Source: Simkania sp. (lineage in GTDB: Bacteria > Chlamydiota > Chlamydiia > Chlamydiales > Rhabdochlamydiaceae). Taken from it: a DNA stretch of 44,003 bases. Below the pieces are notes generated by a model that saw only the letters and a program-made list of their open reading frames with translations, was not told where the DNA came from and ran no database searches. The stretch spans positions 1-44,003 of the forward strand of contig JAGXTH010000064.1 of the NCBI GenBank assembly GCA_018333475.1, written 5' to 3'. The first letter of the stretch is position 1; every line of letters begins with the position of its first letter. Position numbers and translations under genes: made by a program. Of this stretch, positions 35,378-43,720 are shown in pieces.

Positions 35378-35874
35378 GCTAACCCTCGATTTGCCATAGA
35401 TTTTAGACGATTACGGAGCATCGAAAGAGCCCGAATAGTCGCGCGCACTTGATTTAGTGGGTTATTTGAACCAAAGCTCTTTGCGACAACATTTTTTATG
35501 CCACCGAGCTCAAGCACTGCGCGCACCTTGGAACCAGCAATGACTCCAGTACCTTCTGGTGCAGGCTTAAGCATCACTTTTGCACCATCCCACTCGACAG
35601 TGATTTCATGAGGAATGGTTGTTCCTTCCATTTCGAAACCGAATACGTTTTTACGCGCAGCTTCTCCACCCTTACGAATGGCATCGGATACTTCATTCGC
35701 TTTTGCGAAACCAAAACCTACATTACCCTTTCCATCGCCAACAAGAATCAAAGCGGAAAAACTAAATTTTCTTCCCCCTTTGACAACTTTAGAGCAGCGG
35801 TTGATGTAAAGCACCTTTTCATCGAATTCAGTGCCGCTGTTTTCTTGACGTCGATTCTGCTGTTGTTGTGCCAT
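35374..35874 (-). CDS. rpsE: 30S ribosomal protein S5
   Basis: 166 residues. RCSKVVKGGRKFSFSALILVGDGKGNVGFGFAKA is the double-stranded RNA-binding signature, and VRAVLELGGIKNVVAKSFGSNNPLN is the conserved C-terminal domain. S5 supports decoding accuracy. It lies 24 nt after rplR and is coupled to rplO. Confidence 0.97.
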   Translation of the reverse strand: MAQQQQNRRQENSGTEFDEKVLYINRCSKVVKGGRKFSFSALILVGDGKGNVGFGFAKANEVSDAIRKGGEAARKNVFGFEMEGTTIPHEITVEWDGAKVMLKPAPEGTGVIAGSKVRAVLELGGIKNVVAKSFGSNNPLNQVRATIRALSMLRNRLKSMANRGLA

Positions 35875-35898
35875 TATAGATCCTCAAATCCCCATGTC

Positions 35899-36270
35899 TT
35901 AAAACTGCAAGCCCGCTTCACGAGCTCCAGCAGCAAGTTCGGCGATGATGCCATGAAACTTATATCTTCCGCGATCGAAAACAATCGCAGTAATCGATTT
36001 TTCTTTTGCTTTTTCGGCAATTAATTTGCCTACTTGACGTGCTGAATCTTTGCACTTACGCGCTTCTGCATTTTTGGGAAAATCTTTTTGCTGCGTTCCT
36101 GCGCTCACAATCGTTAAATGACTTTCATCATCGATCAATTGTGCTGAAATGTGCTGATTTGTTTTATAAATACACAGCCTTGGTTTACCAGCATTTCCCC
36201 GAACATGCTTTCTTATACGAAAGACTCTTCGTTTACGTCGTTCATTTCTCTTGATGAGAGAACTCTCCAT
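35899..36270 (-). CDS. rplR: 50S ribosomal protein L18
   Basis: 123 residues. RRKRRVFRIRKHVRGNAGKPRLCIYKTNQHISAQLIDD and the FDRGRYKFHGIIAELAAGAREAGLQF end are typical of L18, which binds 5S rRNA with L5. Between rplF and rpsE in the usual order. Confidence 0.97.
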   Translation of the reverse strand: MESSLIKRNERRKRRVFRIRKHVRGNAGKPRLCIYKTNQHISAQLIDDESHLTIVSAGTQQKDFPKNAEARKCKDSARQVGKLIAEKAKEKSITAIVFDRGRYKFHGIIAELAAGAREAGLQF

Positions 36271-36298
36271 AGAATCTACCTAATTCCTCTCTTGACGA

Positions 36299-36847
36299 TT
36301 ACGCAGCTTTACCTTTTGCAGCTTTACCTGCTTTCTTACGAACGTGCTCGTTCTCATAGCGAATTCCCTTGCCTTTATATGGCTCGGGAGGGCGTTTACC
36401 GCGCACCATGGCAGCAAATTGGCCTACCGCTTGTTTATCTACACCTCGAATAATAATCGTGGTGCTTTTTTCCACTTCAACTTGTACAGTCTTAGGAATT
36501 TCCAGTTTAGTTGGGTGCGAGTAGCCTAATTGCAGATCGAGATGGTGACCTTGCAAAGCAGCACGGTAACCAACGCCAATGAGCGTAAGACGTTTTTCAA
36601 ATCCTTTAGATACGCCTGTCACCATATTATTGATGCTAGCACGGTACAAACCATGGATCACTCCCGTCACCTCTACACCTTCGTCGAACTCAACAAAGAG
36701 TCTCCCTTCTTCAATGCGCACTTTCAGACCGGTTGTAGAAGGAAACTCTAGCGACCCCTTGGGACCTTTGACGAGAACCTTTTTATCTTGGATCTTCACT
36801 TCTACATTTTTTGGCAGCTCGATAGGGCTTTTACCAAGTCGTGACAT
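36299..36847 (-). CDS. rplF: 50S ribosomal protein L6
   Basis: 182 residues. MSRLGKSPIELPKNVEVKI at the start and the KTIIIRGVDKQ-type to RPPEPYKGKGIRYENEHVRKKAGK end identify L6, near the factor-binding site. The Lys/Ala tail is slightly longer than usual. It is 19 nt downstream of rpsH. Confidence 0.97.
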   Translation of the reverse strand: MSRLGKSPIELPKNVEVKIQDKKVLVKGPKGSLEFPSTTGLKVRIEEGRLFVEFDEGVEVTGVIHGLYRASINNMVTGVSKGFEKRLTLIGVGYRAALQGHHLDLQLGYSHPTKLEIPKTVQVEVEKSTTIIIRGVDKQAVGQFAAMVRGKRPPEPYKGKGIRYENEHVRKKAGKAAKGKAA

Positions 36848-36866
36848 ATGATGAGCTCCTTAACAA

Positions 36867-37259
36867 TTACCAGACTAAACACAATAGCTCGCCACCAAGC
36901 TTTTGCTTGCGAGCTGATTCGCCATCCATCACTCCTTTAGATGTCGACACGATGGCAATACCCATACCGCCTAACACTCTAGGAATTTTATGCGAATTCA
37001 CATAACGACGTAACCCTGGAGAGGAAACACGTTTCAACCCTTGAATGACCGGCTCACGCCCCTGTGCATATTTAAGGAAGATTCGTCCTTTTCCGTCCTC
37101 TTCATTAACCAAGAAGTTATCAATGAATCCCTGTTCTTGCAGGATACGAATAATATTCACTTTGATTTTACTAACGTGAAAATCAACAAATCGATGACGC
37201 GCCTCTCTTGCATTGCGTATTCTTGTCAGAAGATCAGCAATTGGATCATGCATTGACAT
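36867..37259 (-). CDS. rpsH: 30S ribosomal protein S8
   Basis: 130 residues. [25 protein letters not shown] at the start and [27 protein letters not shown] at the end are typical; the final part binds helix 21 of 16S rRNA. The ATG lies inside the end of rplE (14-nt overlap); a second ATG is two codons in. rpsN (S14), often between rplE and rpsH, is absent here. Confidence 0.96.
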   Translation of the reverse strand: MSMHDPIADLLTRIRNAREARHRFVDFHVSKIKVNIIRILQEQGFIDNFLVNEEDGKGRIFLKYAQGREPVIQGLKRVSSPGLRRYVNSHKIPRVLGGMGIAIVSTSKGVMDGESARKQKLGGELLCLVW

Positions 37260-37812
37260 TCGTTTTTCTCTCCTCTTCTTCTTTGAAAGGCATGCCTAGT
37301 AGTTTGAGCAGCTCAATACACTGTTCGTCGTTCGTTGCTGAAGTCACAAAAGTAATATTCATACCCTGCGTTCTTTTTACTTCATCAAGATTGATTTCAG
37401 GGAAGATCTGCTGATCTTCTAGACCCAAGGAATAATTTCCAGAGCCGTCTCCTTTGAGCGAAAAACCGCGAAAGTCGCGAATGCGTGGAGAAACGATATG
37501 GCAAAAACGGTCGAGAAAGTCGAACATTCTTTTACTACGCAATGTCACTTTTGCTCCGATCGTTTGTCCCTCGCGTAATTTAAAATTAGCAATCGACTTT
37601 TTGGAACGCGTTAGCACTGCCTTCTGCCCTGAAAGAAGGGCTAACTCTTTAAGACAATCCTGAACAGCGTTTTTATCTTTAGTCGCTTCAGCCATGCCCA
37701 TGCTGATCACGATCTTCACCAGCTTTGGCACAAGCATGCTATTCGAATATTGAAACTTCTCTAGAAGTCGTTTTTTGACTTCTTCTTTATATTTTTGCTG
37801 TAATCTAGACAT
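37246..37812 (-). CDS. rplE: 50S ribosomal protein L5
   Basis: 188 residues. [21 protein letters not shown], the [20 protein letters not shown] block and [19 protein letters not shown] are the family signatures. L5 joins 5S rRNA to the central protuberance. Overlaps rpsH by 14 nt. Confidence 0.97.
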   Translation of the reverse strand: MSRLQQKYKEEVKKRLLEKFQYSNSMLVPKLVKIVISMGMAEATKDKNAVQDCLKELALLSGQKAVLTRSKKSIANFKLREGQTIGAKVTLRSKRMFDFLDRFCHIVSPRIRDFRGFSLKGDGSGNYSLGLEDQQIFPEINLDEVKRTQGMNITFVTSATNDEQCIELLKLLGMPFKEEEERKTNVNA

Positions 37813-37818
37813 CGCTCA

Positions 37819-38157
37819 TCAATGGGTTGATTCTTTTTTCACCTGTCGATAGACCACTTCTTTGCCACCATTAGCATAGAAGAGCTCCTTGCCCCCTTTA
37901 GATGTGGCTCGGACTTTAGCCCGAATTTTTTTTCCTTCCGCATCACATAGGACAACGTTAGAAATATGCACCGACATCTCGAGTTCAAGAATTCGCGAAG
38001 AAGCGGCGCGGTCTTTACTTTTTACATGCTTCTTACGAATATTAACGCCTTTCACAACAACGCGATCTTCACGTCGTGAGAGCACGGCTCCGATCTTGCC
38101 CTTTTCGTTGCCGGCTATGACCAGAACCTGGTCACCTTTTTGTATCCACTTACTCAT
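37819..38157 (-). CDS. rplX: 50S ribosomal protein L24
   Basis: 112 residues. KWIQKGDQVLVIAGNEKGKIGAVLSRREDRVVVKGVNIRKKH is the KOW motif region. L24 starts 50S assembly. 6 nt upstream of rplE. Confidence 0.96.
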   Translation of the reverse strand: MSKWIQKGDQVLVIAGNEKGKIGAVLSRREDRVVVKGVNIRKKHVKSKDRAASSRILELEMSVHISNVVLCDAEGKKIRAKVRATSKGGKELFYANGGKEVVYRQVKKESTH

Positions 38158-38180
38158 ACGATCTCCCGATGCGAATCACT

Positions 38181-38549
38181 CTAAATAACCTCTGGCGCAA
38201 GCGAAGTGATCTTAACATAACCACCATCGCGCACTTCTCTGGCCACAGGGCCAAAAATACGAGTACCCTTCGGATTGTCCTTGTCATCAATAATGACACA
38301 GCTGTTGTCGTAAAATCGAAGAAACGAACCATCTGCTCTTCGGATATAACTCTTAGTACGTACAATAACAGCTCGTACAACCTCTCCTTTCTTGACGACC
38401 CCCTTAGGATCCGCTTCTTTCACGGAGCAAATGATGACGTCTCCAATACCTGCGTAGCGTCGCTTCGATCCTTTTAACACTTTAAAACACCGCACCCGCT
38501 TGGCGCCGGTGTTATCCGCTACTTCAAGTTCGCTTTCCTGCTGAATCAT
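38181..38549 (-). CDS. rplN: 50S ribosomal protein L14
   Basis: 122 residues. [27 protein letters not shown] and [28 protein letters not shown] identify L14, an intersubunit-bridge protein. 11 nt downstream of rpsQ. Confidence 0.97.
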   Translation of the reverse strand: MIQQESELEVADNTGAKRVRCFKVLKGSKRRYAGIGDVIICSVKEADPKGVVKKGEVVRAVIVRTKSYIRRADGSFLRFYDNSCVIIDDKDNPKGTRIFGPVAREVRDGGYVKITSLAPEVI

Positions 38550-38560
38550 AACTTTACTCG

Positions 38561-38836
38561 CTAGCTATTGACTACATTTCCAGTAACGGTCTCTACGACT
38601 CTCCAACGCTTAAGCTTGGAAAGCGGTCTTGTTTCTTCAATGACGACACGCTGGCCGACAGAGATTCCCTGCGCATCTTCAATGTGCGCATAGTACTTTT
38701 TCGCACGGCTGACAACTTTATCAAAATTAGATTCACGACAAGTTCTTTCAACAAGAACAGTTACCGTTTTCTGCATTTTGTTTGAAATTACAACGCCTTC
38801 ACGAGTTTTCCGAGCATTTCTGCTATCTTCTTGCAT
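38561..38836 (-). CDS. rpsQ: 30S ribosomal protein S17
   Basis: 91 residues. [21 protein letters not shown] is the S17 signature, followed by [36 protein letters not shown] primary 16S rRNA binder. 9 nt after rpmC. Confidence 0.96.
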   Translation of the reverse strand: MQEDSRNARKTREGVVISNKMQKTVTVLVERTCRESNFDKVVSRAKKYYAHIEDAQGISVGQRVVIEETRPLSKLKRWRVVETVTGNVVNS

Positions 38837-38845
38837 ATATCCTCA

Positions 38846-39052
38846 TCACAAAGACAGGCTTCCACTTTTTTGTCTCAGGAAAGTGAGAACCCGTGCACGA
38901 TCCTTGACTTTTCCTCTTAGCACAGAAGGCTTATCGAGTTTCCTCGAAACAGCTTTTTCATTGCGCAATACGAAAATTTCCTTCGAAATTTCGTGGTAGA
39001 GAGCTTTCAGCTCTTCAACACTATGATCCTTAAAACGGCTGCTCTTCTTCAT
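38846..39052 (-). CDS. rpmC: 50S ribosomal protein L29
   Basis: 68 residues, helical. DHSVEELKALYHEISKEIFVLRNEKA is the typical L29 pattern, with a basic end (DRARVLTFLRQK). It lies near the exit tunnel and helps dock trigger factor and SRP. 8 nt after rplP. Confidence 0.93.
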   Translation of the reverse strand: MKKSSRFKDHSVEELKALYHEISKEIFVLRNEKAVSRKLDKPSVLRGKVKDRARVLTFLRQKSGSLSL

Positions 39053-39060
39053 TGTCGCTC

Positions 39061-39480
39061 CTAAACTCGTTCCACGCGCTCAACAAAGCGTGTCTTGAGG
39101 CCCAATTTTGCTGCTGCTCTTCTCAAGGCATTCTGAGCCATTTCTTTCGGCACATTTCCTACTTCAAAAAGGATTCTCCCAGGCCGCACTACGGCCACCC
39201 AATGGTCTGGAGCCCCCTTCCCTTTACCCATGCGTGTTTCAGCAGGTTTTTTCGATACAGACTTATCAGGAAAGATGCGAATCCAAACCTTGCCTCTTCT
39301 ATTGAAATAGCGATTAATCGCTACGCGGCAAGCCTCGATTTGGTGATTTGTCACCCGTCCTCTTTCTAAAACCTGCATCCCAAATTCACCGAAGTCGACA
39401 AAATTGGCAGCCCTGCTAAGGCCGGCATGTTGGCCTTTTTGCATCTTTCTATGCTTGACTCGTACAGGCATCAACGCCAT
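39061..39480 (-). CDS. rplP: 50S ribosomal protein L16
   Basis: 139 residues. [23 protein letters not shown], the [44 protein letters not shown] core and the [14 protein letters not shown] end identify L16, near the peptidyl-transferase centre. The start may be the Met four codons in. Confidence 0.97.
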   Translation of the reverse strand: MALMPVRVKHRKMQKGQHAGLSRAANFVDFGEFGMQVLERGRVTNHQIEACRVAINRYFNRRGKVWIRIFPDKSVSKKPAETRMGKGKGAPDHWVAVVRPGRILFEVGNVPKEMAQNALRRAAAKLGLKTRFVERVERV

Positions 39481-39493
39481 AAATCATCTTCTC

Positions 39494-40135
39494 CTATGCA
39501 ACTTTTGTGGAGATGTCTTCGCCTTTATTAATCCATACTTTGACACCGATGGAACCATAAGTCGTCTCCGCACGTCCATGAGCGTAATCTATATCAGCAC
39601 GAATCGTATGAAGAGGAATCCTTCCTTCTTTATACCATTCAGTACGAGCGATCTCTGCTCCACCGATCCGCCCCGCAATTTGTACTTTAATCCCTGCAGC
39701 ACCCGCATCAATCGTGGCTTGCATAGCTTTTTTCATAATGCGACGGAACGGAACTCGACGCTCGAGCTGTTTCGCAATCCCATCCGCAACAAGCTTAGCA
39801 TCCAAATCAGGGCGCTTGATCTCTTCCACTTCTATCCAAACTTCCTTCCCAGTCAGCTTAGATAATTCCCCCTTGAGGACATCAATTTCTGCACCTTTTT
39901 TCCCAATAACAAGTCCAGGACGTGCAGTATGAATAGTCACTTCAATTTTTCCGCTCATACGTTTTATCGTGAGCTGAGAAGCTCCGGAGCAGCAAGCTTT
40001 TCCCATTAAAAATTTGCGGATCATATGATCCTCACCCAGGAGATTGCCAAACTCTTGCTTGTTGGCAAACCAAACTGATTTCCAACGCTTATTTCGAACT
40101 AATCTGAAACCTGTGGGTGACGTTTTTTGTCCCAT
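39494..40135 (-). CDS. rpsC: 30S ribosomal protein S3
   Basis: 213 residues, with MGQKTSPTGFRLVRNKRWKS at the start, a KH domain containing VIGKKGAEIDVLKGELSKLTG, and GRIGGAEIARTEWYKEGRIPLHTIRADIDYAH near the end. S3 lines the mRNA entry. 1 nt after rplV. Confidence 0.97.
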   Translation of the reverse strand: MGQKTSPTGFRLVRNKRWKSVWFANKQEFGNLLGEDHMIRKFLMGKACCSGASQLTIKRMSGKIEVTIHTARPGLVIGKKGAEIDVLKGELSKLTGKEVWIEVEEIKRPDLDAKLVADGIAKQLERRVPFRRIMKKAMQATIDAGAAGIKVQIAGRIGGAEIARTEWYKEGRIPLHTIRADIDYAHGRAETTYGSIGVKVWINKGEDISTKVA

Positions 40136-40136
40136 A

Positions 40137-40481
40137 TTACCTTCCTTCCTCAGCTGCGACGACGACCGTAAAATGACTCGTACGCTTCATGACAGGCACT
40201 CGCCCGCCTTTATTCTTGGATTTTGCGCGCTTTAAAACAGGACCTGCATCCACGCGCACTTCCTTCACAATAAGATCGCGACGTTGTACATTGAGGCGCA
40301 TTTCAGCATTTGCCACAGCACTATCGAGAGTTTTCTGAAGTAATCTCCCTGTTTTTTGCTGGCAAAAGTTTAACTGCACAGTAGCTTCTTCAACTTTTAA
40401 GCCGCGAATCAAATCGGCGACTAGACGAGCCTTACGGGGCGGCACGCGGAGATGTTTCGTTTGTGCTCTTGCAAATTGCAT
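40137..40481 (-). CDS. rplV: 50S ribosomal protein L22
   Basis: 114 residues. VPPRKARLVADLIRGLKVEEATVQL and the loop region AGPVLKRAKSKNKGGRVPVMKRTSHFTVVV identify L22, whose beta-hairpin lines the exit tunnel. Between rpsS and rpsC. Confidence 0.96.
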   Translation of the reverse strand: MQFARAQTKHLRVPPRKARLVADLIRGLKVEEATVQLNFCQQKTGRLLQKTLDSAVANAEMRLNVQRRDLIVKEVRVDAGPVLKRAKSKNKGGRVPVMKRTSHFTVVVAAEEGR

Positions 40482-40494
40482 GTCTTAATCCTCG

Positions 40495-40812
40495 TTACGC
40501 TGCAGACGATTTAGAGCCACCAGCACCACTGCTGCCAGCTGCTTCGGCAATTTTCTTTGACCCATGCCCTTTAAAGACTCTAGTCGGGGAAAATTCTCCG
40601 AGGCGATGTCCCACCATATTTTCCGATACAAATACAGAAATAAATCTTTTTCCATTGTGTACGTCAAACGTATGACCGACCATGTCGGGAACGATCATTG
40701 ATCTTCTAGACCACGTTTTAACCGTCTTTTTTGCCCCGGTTTTGTTCATTCTCACCACTTTATCCATTAAAAAGTGGTCGACAAAGGGGCCTTTTTTCAG
40801 CGATCTACCCAT
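40495..40812 (-). CDS. rpsS: 30S ribosomal protein S19 with C-terminal extension
   Basis: 105 residues; S19 is usually about 88-92. The core is standard: [55 protein letters not shown]. After the usual end an extra Gly/Ser/Ala-rich tail ([17 protein letters not shown]) is added. S19 binds 16S rRNA in the head near S13, so the tail should be exposed. 13 nt upstream of rplV. Confidence 0.95.
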   Translation of the reverse strand: MGRSLKKGPFVDHFLMDKVVRMNKTGAKKTVKTWSRRSMIVPDMVGHTFDVHNGKRFISVFVSENMVGHRLGEFSPTRVFKGHGSKKIAEAAGSSGAGGSKSSAA

Positions 40813-40831
40813 GAGCTTCCCTAATGTTCCT

Positions 40832-41674
40832 CTATTTTCTACGGTCTTTCACAATCCACTTATTGGACTTGCGCTTATTGCGAGTTCTAAAACCTTTTGT
40901 GTACATTGCCCATGGCGTCTGTGGCAAATACCCATTGTGTTTACCTTCACCACCACCATGAGGGTGGTCTACAGGGTTCATAGCAGTACCCCGCACAGTA
41001 GGACGAAACCCTTTCCAACGCATACGACCCGCTTTTCCCTCAATGCGGAGATTTCTCTCTGCATTAGATATCGCTCCAAACGTGGCCTTGCAATCTTCAT
41101 TAATCATACGAACTTCGCCAGAAGGCATCTTCAAAGTAGCATAACCATTGCTCCGCGCCATCAGCTGAGCAGACAGCCCTGCTGAACGGACTAACTTTGC
41201 GCCGCGCCCTGGAAAGATTTCAATGTTATGAATCACAGAACCAAGCGGCATATTTTTAAGGGGCATGCTGCATCCAACTTCGAATGCCGACTCAGGGCCG
41301 GAGGAGACAACATCCCCCGCTTTCAGGCCTTGAGGAGCGATAATATAACGCTTCTCCCCATCCTGGTAGCTCAACAATGCAATATGCGCTGTTCTATTCG
41401 GATCGTACTCAACAGAGGCCACTTTCGCAGCAATGTTGTCCTTGTCACGCTTAAAATCAATAACACGATAAAAACGCTTTGCACCACCACCACGATGACG
41501 GCAAGTCACATGTCCATGATGATTGCGACCATTCGTTCTTCGCTTAGGCTGCAATAAAGCCTTGCAAGGAGACACTGTCGCACGCCCTGAAGCACCGATA
41601 CGTGTCAACTCTTCATTACTGTTAAGGATCAGCTCTCGCTGACCTGGCGTGACTGGACGGAATTTCTTCGTCAT
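40832..41674 (-). CDS. rplB: 50S ribosomal protein L2
   Basis: 280 residues. [49 protein letters not shown] and the C-terminal [19 protein letters not shown] with the conserved His needed for peptidyl transfer. 18 nt after rplW. Confidence 0.98.
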   Translation of the reverse strand: MTKKFRPVTPGQRELILNSNEELTRIGASGRATVSPCKALLQPKRRTNGRNHHGHVTCRHRGGGAKRFYRVIDFKRDKDNIAAKVASVEYDPNRTAHIALLSYQDGEKRYIIAPQGLKAGDVVSSGPESAFEVGCSMPLKNMPLGSVIHNIEIFPGRGAKLVRSAGLSAQLMARSNGYATLKMPSGEVRMINEDCKATFGAISNAERNLRIEGKAGRMRWKGFRPTVRGTAMNPVDHPHGGGEGKHNGYLPQTPWAMYTKGFRTRNKRKSNKWIVKDRRK

Positions 41675-41692
41675 ACTCGCACGGACTCCACA

Positions 41693-42031
41693 TTAAACTT
41701 TTTCATCAATACTATCGCCAGGCCGAAAGGTCACAATAGCCTTCTTGAAGGCGCTCATCACCCCAATCCTTCCACGAACTCTACGAGTCTTGGACTTAAC
41801 ATTGACAATATTAACCTTGACGACCTTCACTTTCTTATCGATATAGATCTGCTCAACAGCCTGAGCGATTTCAATCTTATTACTTTTGCGATTGACGATA
41901 AAAACCGCTTTCGGCGCGTCACATTTTTTTACACAAGCATTGCTGCTATTATACTGCAATTGCTCCAGTACGCGCGCCTTTTCAGTCACGTGGCGATTCT
42001 TTATAATATCGTAGGGAGTTTTTTTCAACAT
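41693..42031 (-). CDS. rplW: 50S ribosomal protein L23
   Basis: 112 residues. PYDIIKNRHVTEKARVLEQL, FIVNRKSNKIEIAQAVEQIYIDKKVKVVKVNIVNVKSK and the later RRVRGRIG match L23, the docking site for trigger factor and SRP. A Cys-containing insert (SNACVKKCDAPK) is slightly unusual. 1 nt after rplD. Confidence 0.95.
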   Translation of the reverse strand: MLKKTPYDIIKNRHVTEKARVLEQLQYNSSNACVKKCDAPKAVFIVNRKSNKIEIAQAVEQIYIDKKVKVVKVNIVNVKSKTRRVRGRIGVMSAFKKAIVTFRPGDSIDEKV

Positions 42032-42032
42032 G

Positions 42033-42689
42033 TTACGCCTCGCGACTTAATAAAGACTTCAGTTCATCAAACGCTTCGCTGACAACAATGACATCCTGAC
42101 AACAAGTCACGTCATATCCATTGACATTCTGCATCAATCGAAGTTCTGCTCTGGGAATATTGCGCATACTCTTAAGAAAATTCGCGCGATCACCACCTTC
42201 CTTAAACAAACTAGGAGTCATGAAAAGCACCCGCTTCCCCTCTAACTCTCTCTTGCGAAGGAACTCAGCCACCACCTTCGTCTTAGGCTCGGAAAGGCCC
42301 CCGATATCCAAGACATGCAATCTAGCTTCTCGGATTTTCTCTACAAGAAGATGCCGAATTGCAGCACGTCTTTCTTTCCTATTGATGCGCACAAATTGGT
42401 CAAACTTAGGCCGTGGAGCAAATACGCGCCCACCACCCTTATACTGCGGCGAACCAAGATATCCTTGACGTGCGCGTCCAGTCCCTTTTTGCGGATGCGG
42501 TTTTTGCCCTGAATGGCAAACCTCAGCGCGAGTTTTAGTGCTCGCCGACCACTGTCTCGCATTAGCACGCAGAGCAACCAAATAGTCTTTGATTAGCTGC
42601 GAACAAGTCTCGCTAGAGAGAAGCTCGCCGTCGATCGTCATTTCTTCGAGAAGTTGACCGGCTAAGTTATATTTTTTGATCGTAGCCAC
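42033..42689 (-). CDS. rplD: 50S ribosomal protein L4
   Basis: 218 residues. LRANARQWSASTKTRAEVCHSGQKPHPQKGTGRARQG is the tunnel-lining loop; the Rossmann-like C-terminal domain follows. In Escherichia coli L4 also represses its own operon through the leader RNA; whether that holds here is unknown. 14 nt downstream of rplC. Confidence 0.96.
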   Translation of the reverse strand: MATIKKYNLAGQLLEEMTIDGELLSSETCSQLIKDYLVALRANARQWSASTKTRAEVCHSGQKPHPQKGTGRARQGYLGSPQYKGGGRVFAPRPKFDQFVRINRKERRAAIRHLLVEKIREARLHVLDIGGLSEPKTKVVAEFLRKRELEGKRVLFMTPSLFKEGGDRANFLKSMRNIPRAELRLMQNVNGYDVTCCQDVIVVSEAFDELKSLLSREA

Positions 42690-42703
42690 GATGTACCCCT
42701 GCT

Positions 42704-43369
42704 CTACTTTTTATTCTGCTGTTTTGCATTTTGTTTCTTGACGGCTTTAGTGATGTAGACAAGCCCTCCACGAGCACCTGGCACCGCCCCTTGAACAACG
42801 AGAAGATTCTTCTCTTGATCCACCGCTACAACCTTGAGATTTTGGAGAGTGACACGATCATTCCCCATACGCCCAGCTTTTTTCTGACCAGGCAAACAAC
42901 GCCCCGGGGTACTTCTCATACCGCAGGAACCGCCATGTCGGTGAAAACCCGATCCATGCGCAGCCGGACCGCCAGAAAAATGATGCCTCTTAATTACACC
43001 CTGATATCCCTTGCCCTTCGAATCGCCCACAATGTCGACAAATTCGCATTCAGAAAAATACGCAACACCGATCTCTTGACCAAGCTGATATTCCGTAGGG
43101 TTTTCGATTCGAGATTCTGCAGAATGCTTTCTTGGCTCAACTCCCGCTTTTTTGAAATGTCCACGTAAGGGCTTGGTAACTCCATGCACCTTAGGCGCGG
43201 ACACTTTCACAGCGGAAAGCTGGATTGCATTGTATCCATCTCTGTCAACACTCTTAATCTGAGAGACGACATTGGGCTCAGCAGAAATAACAGTGCAAAC
43301 GACAAAATTACCATCTTTGTCGAAAAGACGAGTCATCCCCTTTTTAATGCCCATGAGTTTCAAAGTCAT
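42704..43369 (-). CDS. rplC: 50S ribosomal protein L3
   Basis: 221 residues from the ATG at 43369, which matches the family start (TLKLMGIKKGMTRLFDKDGNF); a longer frame to 43429 adds an atypical 20 residues. HHFSGGPAAHGSGFHRHGGSCGMRSTPGRCLPGQKKAGRMG is the conserved loop reaching the peptidyl-transferase centre. It is the first gene of the operon here; rpsJ is not upstream. A repeat-rich leader precedes it. Confidence 0.96.
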   Translation of the reverse strand: MTLKLMGIKKGMTRLFDKDGNFVVCTVISAEPNVVSQIKSVDRDGYNAIQLSAVKVSAPKVHGVTKPLRGHFKKAGVEPRKHSAESRIENPTEYQLGQEIGVAYFSECEFVDIVGDSKGKGYQGVIKRHHFSGGPAAHGSGFHRHGGSCGMRSTPGRCLPGQKKAGRMGNDRVTLQNLKVVAVDQEKNLLVVQGAVPGARGGLVYITKAVKKQNAKQQNKK

Positions 43370-43437
43370 AAAGTACCTATCGCTCGAATTTTCGCTACCG
43401 CATGAGTTCCTATTTGACAACGCCCACAAGGCGTCCA

Positions 43438-43504
43438 GATAAGAAGATAAGGCGATTTAAGATAAGGGCTGCAAGAAGCGTCGAATGGCTCTGCTCTTCT
43501 TATC
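43438..43504 (-). promoter_or_regulatory. Possible structured leader of the ribosomal operon
   Basis: On the minus strand GATAAGAAGA (43495-43504) is perfectly complementary to TCTTCTTATC (43438-43447). Two more CTTATC copies lie between (43446-43451 and 43461-43466), so the upstream segment can pair with three alternatives. A further GTTGG-GTGA-CCAAC hairpin sits just upstream (about 43511-43524). This looks like a leader that could switch between structures. Confidence 0.45.
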
Positions 43505-43564
43505 CGGCGTTGTTGGTCACCCAACTACACCTCGTTACTGATCTTTTTTAAGATCAAAGCGCGA

Positions 43565-43593
43565 AGATTAGCATCTTAGCGAATTATGACCAA
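43565..43593 (-). promoter_or_regulatory. Weak candidate promoter of the ribosomal operon
   Basis: TTGGTC (43588-43593), 17-bp spacer, TAATCT (43565-43570) on the minus strand. Each hexamer matches consensus at only three positions. Spacing and location, about 195 nt upstream of rplC, are its main support. Confidence 0.3.
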
Positions 43594-43594
43594 G

Positions 43595-43720
43595 CTAATT
43601 TTGTTTTTTGGCTTCCTGAACAATATTTTCGACGCGCCTAGAACGTTGGTATGAGGACACCATCAGAGCAAAAATAACACCCAGAACAAGAATCATCCCA
43701 ACAAACTCCCTAGTCTTCAC
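43595..43720 (-). CDS. Possible small single-span membrane protein
   Basis: 41-codon frame with a GTG start, preceded by a GAGAGG sequence; a 33-codon version begins at an ATG at 43696. It encodes a hydrophobic stretch (MILVLGVIFALMVSSY) then a charged tail (QRSRRVENIVQEAKKQN), the layout of a one-pass membrane protein with a cytoplasmic tail. It lies just upstream of the ribosomal operon leader. Length and context alone do not prove it is translated. Confidence 0.35.
   Translation of the reverse strand: MKTREFVGMILVLGVIFALMVSSYQRSRRVENIVQEAKKQN

Noticed and set aside
31500-43400. Many plus-strand open frames of 60-167 codons opposite the ribosomal genes
   Set aside because: They are antisense shadows of well-identified ribosomal protein, secY and rpoA genes.
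43539-43556. TGATCTT-TTTT-AAGATCA hairpin upstream of rplC
   Set aside because: Its stem is AT-rich and it lies in the probable leader or promoter zone; no gene end precedes it closely enough to call a terminator.
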